A DNA stretch of 64,000 nucleotides from assembly GCA_016165875.1 (NCBI GenBank), contig JABBOT010000029.1, positions 4,136,774 to 4,200,773 of the forward strand. Direction: 5' to 3'. The stretch comes from Acanthopleura granulata. Lineage: Eukaryota > Mollusca > Polyplacophora > Chitonida > Chitonidae. The translations under genes and the position numbers were made by a program. The stretch's first letter is position 1; each line of letters begins with the position of its first letter. Below the pieces are notes generated by a model. The model saw only the letters and a list, made by a program, of their open reading frames with translations. It ran no database searches and was not told where the DNA came from. Shown piece by piece: positions 37,501 to 47,597 of the stretch.

Positions 37501-38053
37501 CCAGAGAGCAGTGATATACATTGACTCGTTGTCCTGCCTTTTGGCAATAGAGCAAAATAAATTTCAAAACCCGTTAATACTAGAAGTATTAGCCATCCAT
37601 AGAAAGTTAATTAAAAGAGGTAAAGGTTTTGTATTCTGTTGGATACCAAGTCACACTGGTATTCACGGAAACGCAGTCGCAGACAGGGAAGCGAAAGCTG
37701 CCCTTAGTAAACCCATATCTAAGATTAAAATTCCTTACACTGATTTTAAATCTAATATTCTTAAATACATTTGTCGCCTTTGGCAGCATGAATGGGACCT
37801 GCAAATAAATAACAAAGTGCATGCCATTCACCCTGTCATAGGCTATGACTCTTATACTTTTGGTATGTCTCATAGAGACCAAGTCGTTTTAACAAGATGC
37901 CGTGTTGGGCATTCTCGTCTAACACACAATTTTATCCTGGATGGGAGCAGTGCTCCCGAGTGTGTTGGACGTGGTGTGCTGTATGGCATCAAGCATATCC
38001 TTGCTGACTGTGTGGACTCGGCAAAGATTCTACACAGTCAACTCTATATTTGA
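34564..38053 (+). pseudogene. Retrotransposon ORF2 (endonuclease, RT, RNase H), frameshifted
   Basis: The ATG at 34564 is followed by WNCRGL and, after a frame change, QETH (about 34668-34679), the endonuclease glutamate motif. GDCNEH (about 34960) and GSDHFP (about 35185) are later endonuclease motifs. RT follows: RNYRPIALTS (about 36010), a frame change near 36120, FFDLEKAYHTSW (motif A with its first Asp retained), and YVDDF at 36489-36503 (motif C intact). After another frame change near 37020 comes RNase H: YTDRSK, SAQARAILLAL, YIDSLSCLLAI, WIPSHTGIHGN and VAD. The expected glutamate of the second RNase H motif is Gln, at about 37450. A degraded Cys/His C-terminal domain ends at 38053. 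The in-frame stop at about 34633 and the later frame breaks make it non-functional. Confidence 0.88.
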
Positions 38054-38326
38054 CTTATTTAACAGCGTCGCTGGCGATGCTGTGATTAATTTTTTGAAGG
38101 CTGTTGGCCTATATAATAGAATATAGTTTATATATATACGTATATATTTTTCAGTGTATAAATAATAGAATATAGTTTATATATATATGTATATATATAT
38201 ATATATATATCATCCATCATGTCGAATACTATTCAAGGCTTCCTGATTTGAACATGTTCTCGCCACTATATGGCAGAGATATTGGCAAAGTGGCGTTAAG
38301 TCAAAATCATTCATTCATTCATTCAT
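38054..38326 (+). repeat. Retrotransposon 3' UTR with TA repeats and CATT/ATTC tail
   Basis: A 51-bp step repeats the block AATAGAATATAGTTTATATA at about 38115 and 38166, followed by a (TA)n run to about 38209. The 3' end reads CACTATATGGCAGAGATATT, GGCAAAGTGGCGTTAAG and then (CATT)n. Related ends are found at 25752-25800 and 46430-46500. Confidence 0.8.
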
Positions 38327-38339
38327 TCAATATTGTCGT
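38327..38339. repeat. Right target-site duplication of the retrotransposon
   Basis: TCAATATTGTCGT directly follows the CATT-type tail and is identical to 32602-32614. The first two bases could also belong to the tail. Confidence 0.86.
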
Positions 38340-38703
38340 TATATTTGAACGTATATTTAAATGAAAATTATAACTTGCGTGGTGTAACATGTACCGATTC
38401 ACTGCATGACTTTATTTGCTTGCGACATAGCTCATTACAAATTGTTTGTAATTGCTCATTGTCCTTTGTTAAAGAAAGGGACATGTAACACGTACCGATT
38501 CACTGCCTGCCAGTTACAACATCGGACACATTGCATCGTAAAATGCTCAACTCCAATCGGCATCCTCGTCAACATGTGTCGTCGCGTTTGCCTTTAATAT
38601 AGTCCAGTTATCACGTTTACACATGGATATCGATGTAATTCTAGACCTGTGCTCTCCAATAAATCAACTTTGACATAACTATTTTTCATCAAATTCCGGT
38701 TTA
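38340..38703. other. Non-coding, nothing recognised
   Basis: There is a partial internal duplication: ACATGTACCGATTCACTGC near 38388 and ACACGTACCGATTCACTGC near 38488. Otherwise nothing is recognised. Confidence 0.45.
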
Positions 38704-38909
38704 TGCCGGACCTTCGTGACCGAGAGGCTGGTGCGCCAGCGCCGCACAATGGCTCAGGAGCCTCTCACAAATCCGATCGCTGCAGGTTTCTCTCCGGTCG
38801 TACGTGGCATGGTCTGCCTCTACCAAAATGCTAGCCTGCGTCGTATAAATGAAATATTTTTGAGTGCGACGTAAAACTCCAATCAGTTAAATCAATGAAA
38901 TAAAAAATA
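38704..38909 (+). mobile_element. tRNA-derived SINE, decayed
   Basis: CCTTCGTGACCGAGAGG and GGTGCGCCAGCGCCGC form the head; GGTCGTACGTGGCATGGTC the body; and GTATAAATGAAATATTTTTG and GCGACGTAAAACTCC the 3' end. No target duplication is clear. Confidence 0.75.
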
Positions 38910-39013
38910 TGCTTAGATCATGGTGCTTGGGGTGTGTAAGCTGCTACATCGGTTATTTATGACCATCTGCCAACTGAGACAATGTTGCCGTTGCTACGGT
39001 TCTACTCAGTATG
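38910..39013 (-). repeat. Dispersed repeat family R1, copy 6 (partial)
   Basis: GATCATGGTGCTTGGGG, GTAAGCTGCTACATCGG, CAATGTTGCCGTTGCTACGG and TTCTACTCAGTATG follow the reverse-orientation order of the family, with the middle deleted. Confidence 0.55.
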
Positions 39014-39024
39014 CATTTATTTAT

Positions 39025-39195
39025 AAGACTGGTGTTACACAAAGTATTCAAGAATATTTCACTTATACGACGGCGGCCAACATTATGGTGGAAGGAAAAA
39101 AAAAAAAAAACACGACCATCCGTAGGTGGCTAGCAGACCTTCCCACGTACGATTGGAGTGGAAACCAGGATGAGCTGGGCTTGAGCTCACAATGA
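39025..39195 (-). mobile_element. tRNA-derived SINE (partial)
   Basis: CAAGAATATTTCACTTATAC, GACGGCGGCCAACATTATGG, a 14-A run, CACGACCATCCGTAGG and TGAGCTCACAATG. The tRNA-like head is mostly missing. Confidence 0.78.
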
Positions 39196-39196
39196 T

Positions 39197-39398
39197 TTAT
39201 TTATTTATCTGACAGGTGTTTTACGCCGTACTCAAGAACATTTGGCTTATACGATGGTGGTTAGCATTATGGTGGGAGGAAAAGAGGCAGGGTCCGGAGG
39301 AAATGTACGACCATCCGTAGGTGGCTGGCAGACCTTCCCTCGTGAACTCACAAGGATCGCATTGGTCCCTGCTCAGCCACGGAGACCCCCTCCACGCT
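39197..39398 (-). mobile_element. tRNA-derived SINE, second of two in tandem
   Basis: Starts at the TTTATTTATTTA tail, then GGTGTTTTACGCCGTACTC, ATGGTGGTTAGCATTATGG, GACCATCCGTAGGTGGC, TGAACTCACAAGGATCGC and CTCAGCCACGGAGACCCC. It lies one base from the SINE before it in the same orientation. Confidence 0.8.
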
Positions 39399-39574
39399 GT
39401 AGCGTTTCTTATTGTGACATTCGTCCTTATATGGGACTTACAAACAACCAGTTTCACACGATTTCTTTGCTGAATACGTTCCAGGTCTGGTACAGAATTT
39501 TACCACTGGGGAATAGAACATGCTGTACTTTCAGCTCCACACAGATAACGCACTTAAGCCCCAAGCTATCTTCT

Positions 39575-39827
39575 GGGGGCCTCCGTGGCTCAGTCGGTTA
39601 GCGCGCTACCGGAGAGCAATGACCCGAAGCCTCCCACCAATGCGGTCCAGCTCATGCTGGCTTCCTCTCCTCTTCCTACGTGGGAAGGTCTGCCAGGAAC
39701 CTGAGGATAGTCGTGGGTTTCCCCCGGGCACTGCTCGGTTTCCTCCCACCATAATGTTGGCCGCCGTCGTACAAGTGAAGTATTCTTGAGTACGGCGTAA
39801 GACACCAATCAAATAAATAAATAAATA
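39575..39827 (+). mobile_element. tRNA-derived SINE, best-preserved copy, 7-bp target duplication
   Basis: The head CCTCCGTGGCTCAGTCGG then TTAGCGCGCTACCGG is a clear tRNA-like A-box region. The body contains CTCATGCTGGCTTCCTCTCC, TACGTGGGAAGGTCTGCC, GTCGTGGGTTTCCCCCGGGC and TTTCCTCCCACCATAATG. The 3' end is GTACAAGTGAAGTATTCTTG, ACGGCGTAAGACACC and ATCAAATAAATAAATAAATA. ATCTTCT occurs at 39568-39574 and 39828-39834. Confidence 0.88.
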
Positions 39828-39834
39828 ATCTTCT

Positions 39835-42042
39835 CCCTTTGGCCGTGCAATTATAACCACACGGCCATTGTGATGTTTTGATATCTTAAAGGTTCGTTTT
39901 GTTCGATAGTGCATCACCAACTGTTGTGATCTAAAGTCACACTAGTCCTGTATCGAAAGAAGAATGGTGTTCAGATTTAAGCCTTGCTTGACGTTTTATA
40001 CAATTGCGAACAAGCTGCCCCATGCATGCGTGGCTGTTTTCGTGAAGTGGATTTAACACCTATTTCACCTCAGCCTTCATCACGACGTATACCTGCAGCA
40101 TCTGTGAGGATTACACAGAAACCTCTCTCTTGTAGAGCTCTTTGTGCCCCGGTGATAATGGATGTAACTTGAACGTTAATTTGCGTTAATCATGGACCGA
40201 TATTAGCTTCAGATTTGTCATGCCGCAATTGTAGACTGCACTGTTTGGCGAGTAAATCCCCGGACACATGGGCGGTAGTGATCGATGTTGAAGCCTTGAT
40301 CTGTATATCTTTGATCAGGCGAGGATACCTTAACATCGAGATGGATAGCTTTTTATCAAAGACAAACTTATGTCATGCAGTTAGAACTATTATTAGGTGC
40401 GTCGAAGTTAAATTAATTCATATACAGGAAACACCTCGTATATCATCCATGTTCATCCATACATACAAAGGCTCGTGTAATTATTACGGTTAGCATGCCT
40501 CAACTACTTTTTAAACCAGTGTATTTGTGGGCCTCTTTTACCTTATTATAACTGCATAATTATTTGCACACGCATGGCGATCCATTCTTACATAACAAAT
40601 TATCCGTCAAATATAAAACGGATTTTCCACACGCCATCATTGTTTATGTGTATATAAATCAAACTGTGATTGGTGATAACTGTACGTTCTTTTGTCTCTG
40701 CATTTTTCAGTACCAACCAGGCTGTTCGTGTAATGATTTGAGATCATATCAAGATTTCGTTTCTCATATCCAGTAATTACAAGAGTTTCGATTATGCAGC
40801 GTTTTGTACCTGTGAGCTTTTATTTAAATCTCATTGTACAGCTTATGAATTTAGCAACGTATGTTGATTTCGTCGCGTAAGTGTGTATGATGGAGCTAGT
40901 AACACACTTTTGTGTATTTCGACATGATTCCAGATATATAATTTAAAGGAATCTGGTCACATTCCGTCAGTCCAGAGCAGTTGCTAGGGGACAGGAGCTT
41001 TTTATGCATCGTGTTAAATAAAATAACCTCCAAACATCGAGCTAACAGTGAGGGGATAATGGCTCATGAAAAAACTTAACAAAAACACATTAAAATATGG
41101 CACAAAGGTAACATTTAACTGTATTTACTCTTCTGCAACAATTCTAGGAGGAAAATACGAGAAGCAGACTGAGGTTACAGCGCGGTCGTTCCCCGACGTG
41201 ATCAGGCGCTCCATATGACATTCCAGATTCATTATCGTCGACTGAATGGCACTGAAAGCGGTCATTAACATAGCTATACATGAGCTGTATTCCACTCAGC
41301 CCTCAATTGCTTATTCCTTGCTTACAGTCTTTGCTGACAACACAATTAAATACAAATAGTCTAACTATAATATCGTTAAATCAAAAATCGGCACTCAAAA
41401 CACAGTAAATGAAATGAAAACCAGCATTCCACAGAAACTGCATGTCAAAATCTGTTACGTCTGTTACAATAATAAATATATTTCTGAAATAAGTGAAGTG
41501 TTCTTTAATGTAAATAATCAGTTCACAGTTCTAGGATTGGTGGAATATTGGCTATCACTGTCAGCACAGCATCTGGATAGGCTATTCTGGGCTGTAGCAT
41601 TATACTTGTAGTTTTGTTGGATTCCACATCAATGAAATACATAAATGTCTTGATCTCAGTGTATACCAAAATAGCAAAGGCATTAAAGACACGTGAACAC
41701 ACTTGCTTATAGTTTACCTCAAATACTGCTGTATAAACTGAATATAAAGCAAAACTTAGTATCACTTAAAATGTACTTCATTAACTAAAGATTTCATAGA
41801 AAATATAACCAGGTGTACGGACGATCACCCTAAGCCTCAACCGGCAACTTTTCAATTCGAAGCAGTGAATGAAATGGATGAAGATGGCTTCTAAACCCAT
41901 ATGCTCACGGCGTTAGTGCCATCAGTAAGTGTGTTACATAAACCGTATTATGATTAAATCACTCTACCCTTGGCTCTCATTTTCAATCAGCTGTTTCTTT
42001 TTTTATTTATGTTTCATTACAGAGACGTTTACTAAACTGGGA
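39835..42042. other. Non-coding, nothing recognised
   Basis: About 2.2 kb of A+T-rich sequence. Short open frames on both strands have no recognisable domain. Confidence 0.45.
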
Positions 42043-42857
42043 AAAGTATTGGCCAATATTTGTATTATCTTCTTGTAGTAAAATGCTAGAACCATTAGCG
42101 GCTGAGCACATCACTGAACATCTCCAAAACTGTAGCATCTTGTATATCATGTACGTATACTCCCAAGTATGTATTCATTGCAAATCTTTTCATTGCATTG
42201 TAGCCCGTTCAACTTAAGAAGGTCTTGTCCAAGTGAAGACCAGGAAAAGAGAAATTCAGTGTCATTTTAGGTTTCTAGCAGTATCTATTGGCCTGTGACA
42301 CATGAATTGATGGCAATATTCTGTGTGGCTGACAGAAATAGCATTTTTGGTGTTGCATTCATTTGATGACAATATTGGACTGGTGTTAACTACAGTAATA
42401 TATTAAGTCATATGTGAACAATGTGCCACCTTGTAGGGGAACCTTTGTTACAGCCTTCGTTAATCAACCATTAAGCGTACGCCAAGGAGCAATAACTGGC
42501 CAGTTACCATTTATCATATGCATTAATGACATAACTTGATTCTCTGTGAATGTTTGCTTTTAGATTATTGGCGGACAAATCAAGTATTTCTCATGCAGTT
42601 CTATTAATATCTTTGAAGCAATAAATCAAAACATTAATTAACTTAAAGCTGTGTAAAATTGGCTATCGGCAAAGTGCTCGCATGGCCTTTATAATAAAAT
42701 AAAAGTATGGCAGCCACATCAGTCTGGACACCTTACAGTTTCGCTCAATCTTTCATCCTTGGCTATTAACAGCTTGAAACTCGATATGATCAGCGGATGT
42801 AAATTCCTTGGTTTTAGGTCAATTGACAAACTTCCATGGACCTTGCACATTATGTAT
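42043..42857 (+). pseudogene. Decayed reverse transcriptase fragment of a second LINE
   Basis: Translating pieces in changing frames gives the usual RT order. 42043 onward: KYWPIFVLSSCSKMLEPLAA then EHITEHLQNCSIL (the region before motif A). 42459-42536: VNQPLSVRQGAITGQLPFII then CINDIT, matching the GVPQGSxLGPLLFIxYIND motif. About 42560: RLLADKSSIS, the position of FADDTS with the second Asp lost. 42798-42854: CKFLGFRSIDKLPWTLHI, the KFLGxxIDxxLxWxxHI motif. Stops and frame changes separate the pieces and the region around motif A is missing. It differs from the 32615 element and has no RNase H part. Confidence 0.72.
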
Positions 42858-43227
42858 ATAAGTCAACTGCATGTTAACCAGACATGTAGGCACAGGGACC
42901 GGTTGGCCATAGACGCATCATGAACCGATTCCCCAACACATGGCTTAGCCAATAAAACTGACTTTAGTCGATTCCACAGAACTAAGCCAGTCACATTTTG
43001 CTGTGTGAAATTGATTTAAATAGTTAGATAGAACCGGTTCAGCTAAGCCATTCTTTAATTTAAGTCATTTCTTTTAAGTCGAGTTTCGTGAAATTGGCCC
43101 CTGAGCAATGTCCGGTGGACTGGAAATTTCTTGCGTGATATGTAACCTAAGCTATATAGCCCGGCCATTCAAACACAGCTCTTTGTAGAGTCTAACAATA
43201 TGCATGTAAGCGCTTCGTTGTTGGATA

Positions 43228-43330
43228 GGACCTGCCCTGGTAGCGCTGTTGGTAGAGCGTCCGCTTTCGGACGGGGAGATCTGGGTTCAAACCAGGTCGT
43301 TTCATACCATAGACTTTAAAAAATGTCTTG
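43228..43330 (+). mobile_element. tRNA-like SINE head
   Basis: GGTAGCGCTGTTGGTAGAGC, then CGTCCG-CTTT-CGGACG hairpin, then GGGTTCAAACCAGG (B box), followed by CATACCATAGACTTTAAAAA. The anticodon arm does not leave a normal seven-base loop and the 3' extension is typical of mollusc tRNA-SINEs, so I read it as a SINE rather than a tRNA gene. A fragment of the other SINE family (CTTGAACTCACAGCCATCGC) follows in reverse orientation. Confidence 0.6.
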
Positions 43331-43399
43331 AACTCACAGCCATCGCACTGGTCAGAGACTCTTGTAGTCATGCGATCAGAAATATTAAAACCACGCATT

Positions 43400-44065
43400 G
43401 TATATTTGTACTCATTTAACAGCGAGTATCTGAAACATGATCTATGACACGCGTTAATTGTCAGTGAGTCCGATACCGTCTACGATTTCATAGATATCTA
43501 TGGCGTTTTTTGTCACCCATTTGGATTATGTCTTACGGCAATAGGCTGCTTTGTTCTATCATGCTGTTCGACCGATTCAAATGGCGCAGTGTCGTGGGTT
43601 ACACCGCCTCGGCTGTGAAGGAACCTTTCTCAAGGAGCTAAACGGTCTTGTATGGTCATAGTGAGTTAGAAAAGAAAAATGACAAAGGCATACATCACTT
43701 CAAGTGCCCCTGATCCCGCACATTTTCTCCATCAATAATGCACACGCGTGTTTCCCTTTTAATTGCCGCTACACACAAGATGCGAGTTCAAAAACGGCGT
43801 TGGAAAGGGTATGTGTGTAGATTCCTAGGCTATAGCTGTTTGTTGGACCTTGCATGGTGACAAGAAGCCGTCGAAGACGCAGTCGCTCCTGTGCTCGTTG
43901 GCCCAATCTGGCATTCGTTAGGGACCTCTTGCGTTTCACCTATATGCCATGCATATAGGCTGTCTGTAACATCACGTGTGTATGGGAAAGGTCGTCAGTA
44001 TATAATTTACCAAAGGTAGGTGGCTTACTCCAACCACCCTGGTTGCCTGCTTCCATCAAAAATCA
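43400..44065. other. Non-coding, nothing recognised
   Basis: No supported gene or repeat signature. Confidence 0.45.
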
Positions 44066-44197
44066 CCGCCATCGTATATTTATTTATTTATTTGATTGGT
44101 GTTTCACGCCATACTCAACAATATTTCATTCCGCCATCGTATATGCCTAAGTGAAACATTCTTGAGTATGACATTAAACACAGATCATATAATTACA

Positions 44198-44228
<31 letters not shown>

Positions 44229-44250
44229 AGAAATAAATAAATAAATACAG
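44066..44250. repeat. Nested SINE tails plus (AAAT)n
   Basis: The 14-base word CCGCCATCGTATAT occurs at 44066-44079 and 44131-44144. Between them lies a reverse-oriented, 5'-truncated SINE tail (44080-44130). After the second copy, a forward SINE tail runs GCCTAAGTGAAACATTC, TTGAGTATGACATTAAACAC and then an AAAT run to about 44247. A truncated SINE thus inserted into an older SINE and duplicated the target. Confidence 0.78.
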
Positions 44251-45435
44251 CATGTCAGCAGGTGAATGTACGCTACGCCTATACACGGTAGTTACTGCTA
44301 ATTCATAAGTTACTGCTATATATAAGACCAAACACAATCATTTTACATACAGCTAACTGTATTTTATTATTGGACTAATTTATAATTTTAATTATAATTT
44401 TAACATTGGAACTAAAGCATGCAAAATATATTCTTTTGCTTAAAAAAAAAAAAGAAAAGAGCTTTGATTCACTTTCGTGGTTGGTATGGTGAATTATATG
44501 AGAATACAAACTTTTTGATTAAAAAGACATAAGTTTCAAATTGACTTAAGAGTGAGTTATTTTCAGATTTGTTCAAGGGTTCATCCTTTTTTTAAAGTCA
44601 CTGCAAACCATCCGTTTTTCCAGTTCTTTATTTATATTTGATCTGGGGACTCTGTTTATATAGTCCGTGATGGCGTTCACAATCAACACCAGTCATTAGC
44701 TTTGCAGTCCAGTGGAAATCGTTGATACAAGGGGAATAACTCTAAGGCGCATGGATACGCAGCAACATCCAAGTCGTGGAGAGTTCCAAGCCGTTCGGGC
44801 GAGCAAAGCATTCACAAGCAACTTAAAACGTTCGACAAATGCATGGTTTTACCGTGTTCCTGACTTTTCTGGGGTAAATATTGACTGAATTGGTAAAGTT
44901 GATTGCTACAGATGTTTTTCCTTCCAGATGTCTGTTAGATTTGTGTGAACAGATCGCAAACACGTAGAGACAAGATGCATCCGTAGGAGTCATGCTGCTA
45001 GCTTGTTTAAGTTCTGCTTCAGCTGTACTCAGAGACGGACACAGGGGGAGTTCACTTGGAGTAACATTACCTCAGCTTTATATAAGATACAAACTCCAAG
45101 TTTGACCTTGTCTCTTTTCTTTTGTGTTTGTCCAAATCAGTCGCAGATCATTTATGCCTACAGTACCCACTCCGCTCTTAGCTAGGGTGTTGTTGTTTTT
45201 TTGTCTTTTTTTTCGGTCGTGGCAGATGTAGGCGGTATTTTGACATTTTGACCTTAGTATTTACTGTGGCCGAAGATTGCAGGCTTGGATTGTAACGACG
45301 GTTACCTACCCAGTCATGAAACGCAGGTAATCTCACAGTGATAATCTGGGTCACACTTGTGCTGCATTATGGTGATTACTTTGGTGGAATTTAAAATTTA
45401 GAGTTAAACTGTGAACATGGTTAAGTGATAGTTAC
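44251..45435. other. Non-coding, nothing recognised
   Basis: A+T-rich, with an oligo-A run near 44443-44454. It could hold upstream regulatory sequence of the downstream gene, but nothing specific is visible. Confidence 0.4.
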
Positions 45436-45486
45436 AAATAAACTGTGAAATGTTCTTGAGTATGGCATTAAACATCACTAAATAAA
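45436..45486 (+). repeat. SINE 3' tail fragment
   Basis: GTGAAATGTTCTTGAGTATG, GCATTAAACATCACTAAATA: the 3' end of the common SINE family without head or body. Confidence 0.6.
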
Positions 45487-45769
45487 CGGTGGGGTTTTCT
45501 TGCCATGCTACAGATGATGTAGTAAAAGCTGTCATAATTTCGTCTCCACCTTCCAGCCCCCTTCACCATATAATATAATGTACCATCACCCAGCACAACC
45601 CTTTGCCCATTCCCACCACCTTCCCCCTTCCCCCAGTTGTGGCTTTCTTTAGGTTTATAACACTTGATATCTTGTTTCCCGTCATCATATTTTGGACAAA
45701 TTGGACATACCTGTAGAACATAAATGCAGAACATTTTCATATATGCCATTATCATTATTGGGACTATCT

Positions 45770-45890
45770 GTGTCATTGGGGCTTAATGCGCTAGCACAGC
45801 ATATTATGACCCAGGATTCAGTCTCTCACCAATGTGCTTGTGCTGAGTTCAAGTCCAGCTCTACGTCATCAAGTAGAATTTACATTTAAT
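45770..45890 (+). repeat. SINE 5' fragment
   Basis: GGGGCTTAATGCGCTAGCAC, GACCCAGGATTCAGTCTCTC, ACCAATGTGCTTGTGCTGAG and TTCAAGTCCAGCTC match the tRNA-like head of the common SINE; the body and tail are missing. Confidence 0.58.
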
Positions 45891-46244
45891 ATTAACCAAC
45901 ATAATTATACTGCATGTAAGTTGATGTTGCCTTCATTGGATGAAACATCACTTGGGATTCAGCAGTTCTCGATGCTCCACCCAGTGATGTCATCGCAGCC
46001 AGTGCAATGTACATAGCATGCTTAGCCATGCTTAGTTACATGACATTTATTTTTGGTTCTGTCTTCAGTTGTTCCCTTGTAATCTATTTCATGCTGCACC
46101 TGTGTTAAACAGTCAGTTTGATACATACACTTTCTTTGGTGTATGAAGTAGATCAGAAATGAACAGTATCTTGAAGTTGTGACTTTCCTTATCAACTTCA
46201 GCTTTGTAACTCTCTCTTGCACACATGTAGCTGTGTCTTGTGGT

Positions 46245-46395
46245 CACCTTAAGCGTCATCAGGAACCCAGGTTCGATCGTAAATGGTTTCTGATACATGC
46301 CAGAGACCTGGCTGCAGTGTCCATGTACATATTAAGAGAAAAATTTTTTAGTTTGGCATTAAATGCCATGACATAAATTACAAATAAACCAAATA
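46245..46395 (+). repeat. Possible SINE remnant
   Basis: AGGAACCCAGGTTCGATCG gives a B-box-like block, and about 100 bases later TTTAGTTTGGCATTAAATGCC resembles the SINE 3' end. The body is diverged. Confidence 0.4.
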
Positions 46396-46429
46396 CCATG
46401 GCTGTGTAAAGGCACATTTCTGGTGTCTG

Positions 46430-46500
46430 ATGAATGAATGAATGAATGATTATGCCTTTATGCCACATCCAGACTTTTTCATCCATGTTATGGCAATCTG
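46430..46500 (-). repeat. LINE-type 3' tail with CATT repeats
   Basis: On the minus strand it reads GTCTGGATGTGGCATAAAGG, CATAATCATTCATTCATTC. It resembles the 3' end of the retrotransposon at 32615-38326 and is a short truncated insertion. Confidence 0.6.
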
Positions 46501-46744
46501 ATAAATGAGGGAACCGTATAAGTACATACGTGCATATGTCTCAAGTCATGGCGAGTATGGTATATTGTTAAAGTGATACATGTTCCTTTCTGACTTAGAC
46601 TCCTGAATTAATGCTGAAATATAAATCATAAAGGTCTGTGACCTTAAGTCTGTAAATGTAAACATGGAATGTGACAATCTAAAACCACTTGTTTTTAGCA
46701 CTGATTCATTCACTGGTTTTTGTATGTGTATTAATATCAGTTTT

Positions 46745-46910
46745 TGGGGCTTCCGTCTCCAAATCTGTAGTCTGCTAACGCAGTGCATTAACTTGGGAGG
46801 CTCACAGCAGCTGTGAGCTCAAATCCAGCTCATGCTGGTTTCCCTTCTGGTCATATGCAGGAAGGTATGCCAGGAACCTGTGGATGTTCATGGATTTCCC
46901 CCAGGCAGAT
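46745..46910 (+). mobile_element. tRNA-derived SINE, 3'-truncated
   Basis: GGGGCTTCCGTCTCC, GAGCTCAAATCCAGCTCATG, CTGGTTTCCCTTCTGG, GGAAGGTATGCCAGGAACC and GATTTCCCCCAGGC. It stops where the foldback element begins, so the latter may have inserted into it. Confidence 0.7.
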
Positions 46911-47122
46911 AAAATAAATAGAGGATATTGCACAGTGAAGGTTGAATACAATAAACATTGTTCGAGTGAGAGGTAGAAATGATAACCCCCTTGATGCTTC
47001 ACGTCTTGTGGGTTTCATTTCCACCTCTCACACGTCGCGTTTCATCGGTTATCATTTCCACCTCTCACTTCGACAATGTTTATGGTACTCAGCCTGCAAT
47101 GTGCAATATTCTGTTTATTATT
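46911..47122. mobile_element. Foldback MITE with ~75-bp inverted arms
   Basis: The left arm (46911-46987) reads GGATATTGCACAGTGAAGG, ATAAACATTGTTCGAGTGAG, AGGTAGAAATGATAACC. The right arm (47047-47122), read in reverse, gives GAATATTGCACATTGCAGG, ATAAACATTGTCGAAGTGAG, AGGTGGAAATGATAACC. The 60-bp centre holds another ATTTCCACCTCTCAC. No coding sequence. The superfamily is not identifiable by eye. Confidence 0.8.
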
Positions 47123-47229
47123 TATACCCTAACAGTGTCATGATTTTGTGTACTTTGAAGAGTTTTCGGCATTTTTTCCAGCCATAGGCTATCACAGGCA
47201 TGCATAGAGCTGTGTGTACATGACGTGTT

Positions 47230-47440
47230 ATATGACGTCATGTTTTCTTGTGGGAGGTGGAAATGTAGCGGTTCAATAAACTTGCATAATGATGTCACTC
47301 TGCTAAGATCAGATGGGAAAATAAAATGTTTCTTTTTTAATGTCATGACGTCTGGGTGTGAAATATCAAAACGTGATATTTCATTGCAATGAAAATAACA
47401 TTTTTATCAGTGAATGAAATACTGGGATTTCACTGATGTA
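47230..47440. repeat. Cluster of short palindromes
   Basis: It contains ATGACGTCAT near 47232; TGAAATATCA-AAACG-TGATATTTCA (47359-47383), a perfect 10-bp inverted repeat; and TTTCATTGCAATGAAA (47379-47394), a perfect palindrome. TGAAATACTGGGATTTCA follows. This could be the remains of a foldback element. Confidence 0.5.
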
Positions 47441-47597
47441 TAAATAATAAATAAATATAAAGTACTGGTACCACTTTCTGTGCCTATAGTATTTTATTGT
47501 TTATTTATTTTATTTTATTGTTTTTGCTTTGTTAATACAGGTACATGTAAAGTGTTAGAGCATCTAGATCACCGTCATTAGACAGTCTGAGATGATG

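Larger units (their letters stand above)
32615..38326 (+). mobile_element. Full-length, inactivated non-LTR retrotransposon with RNase H (I/Nimb-like)
   Basis: The 5.7-kb element has, in order, a 5' UTR (32615-33252), a gag-like ORF1 with CCHC knuckles, an ORF2 with AP endonuclease, reverse transcriptase and RNase H, a 3' UTR with TA repeats, and a CATT/ATTC-repeat tail. A 13-bp duplication flanks it, so the insertion is not 5'-truncated. RNase H downstream of RT, and the gag with multiple knuckles, point to the I superfamily (I/Nimb group); the clade assignment is by eye. At least three frame changes in ORF1, several in ORF2, and active-site changes show that it is dead. It encodes only its own copying machinery and has no role with the neighbouring genes. 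Confidence 0.9.

Noticed and set aside
43228..43330. Functional tRNA gene
   Set aside because: The anticodon arm forms CGTCCG-CTTT-CGGACG and leaves no normal seven-base loop. The downstream sequence matches SINE bodies.
45600..45640. Pyrimidine-rich run as a splice or promoter signal
   Set aside because: No adjacent exon or conserved motif; it appears to be simple CCTTCCC-type low-complexity sequence.
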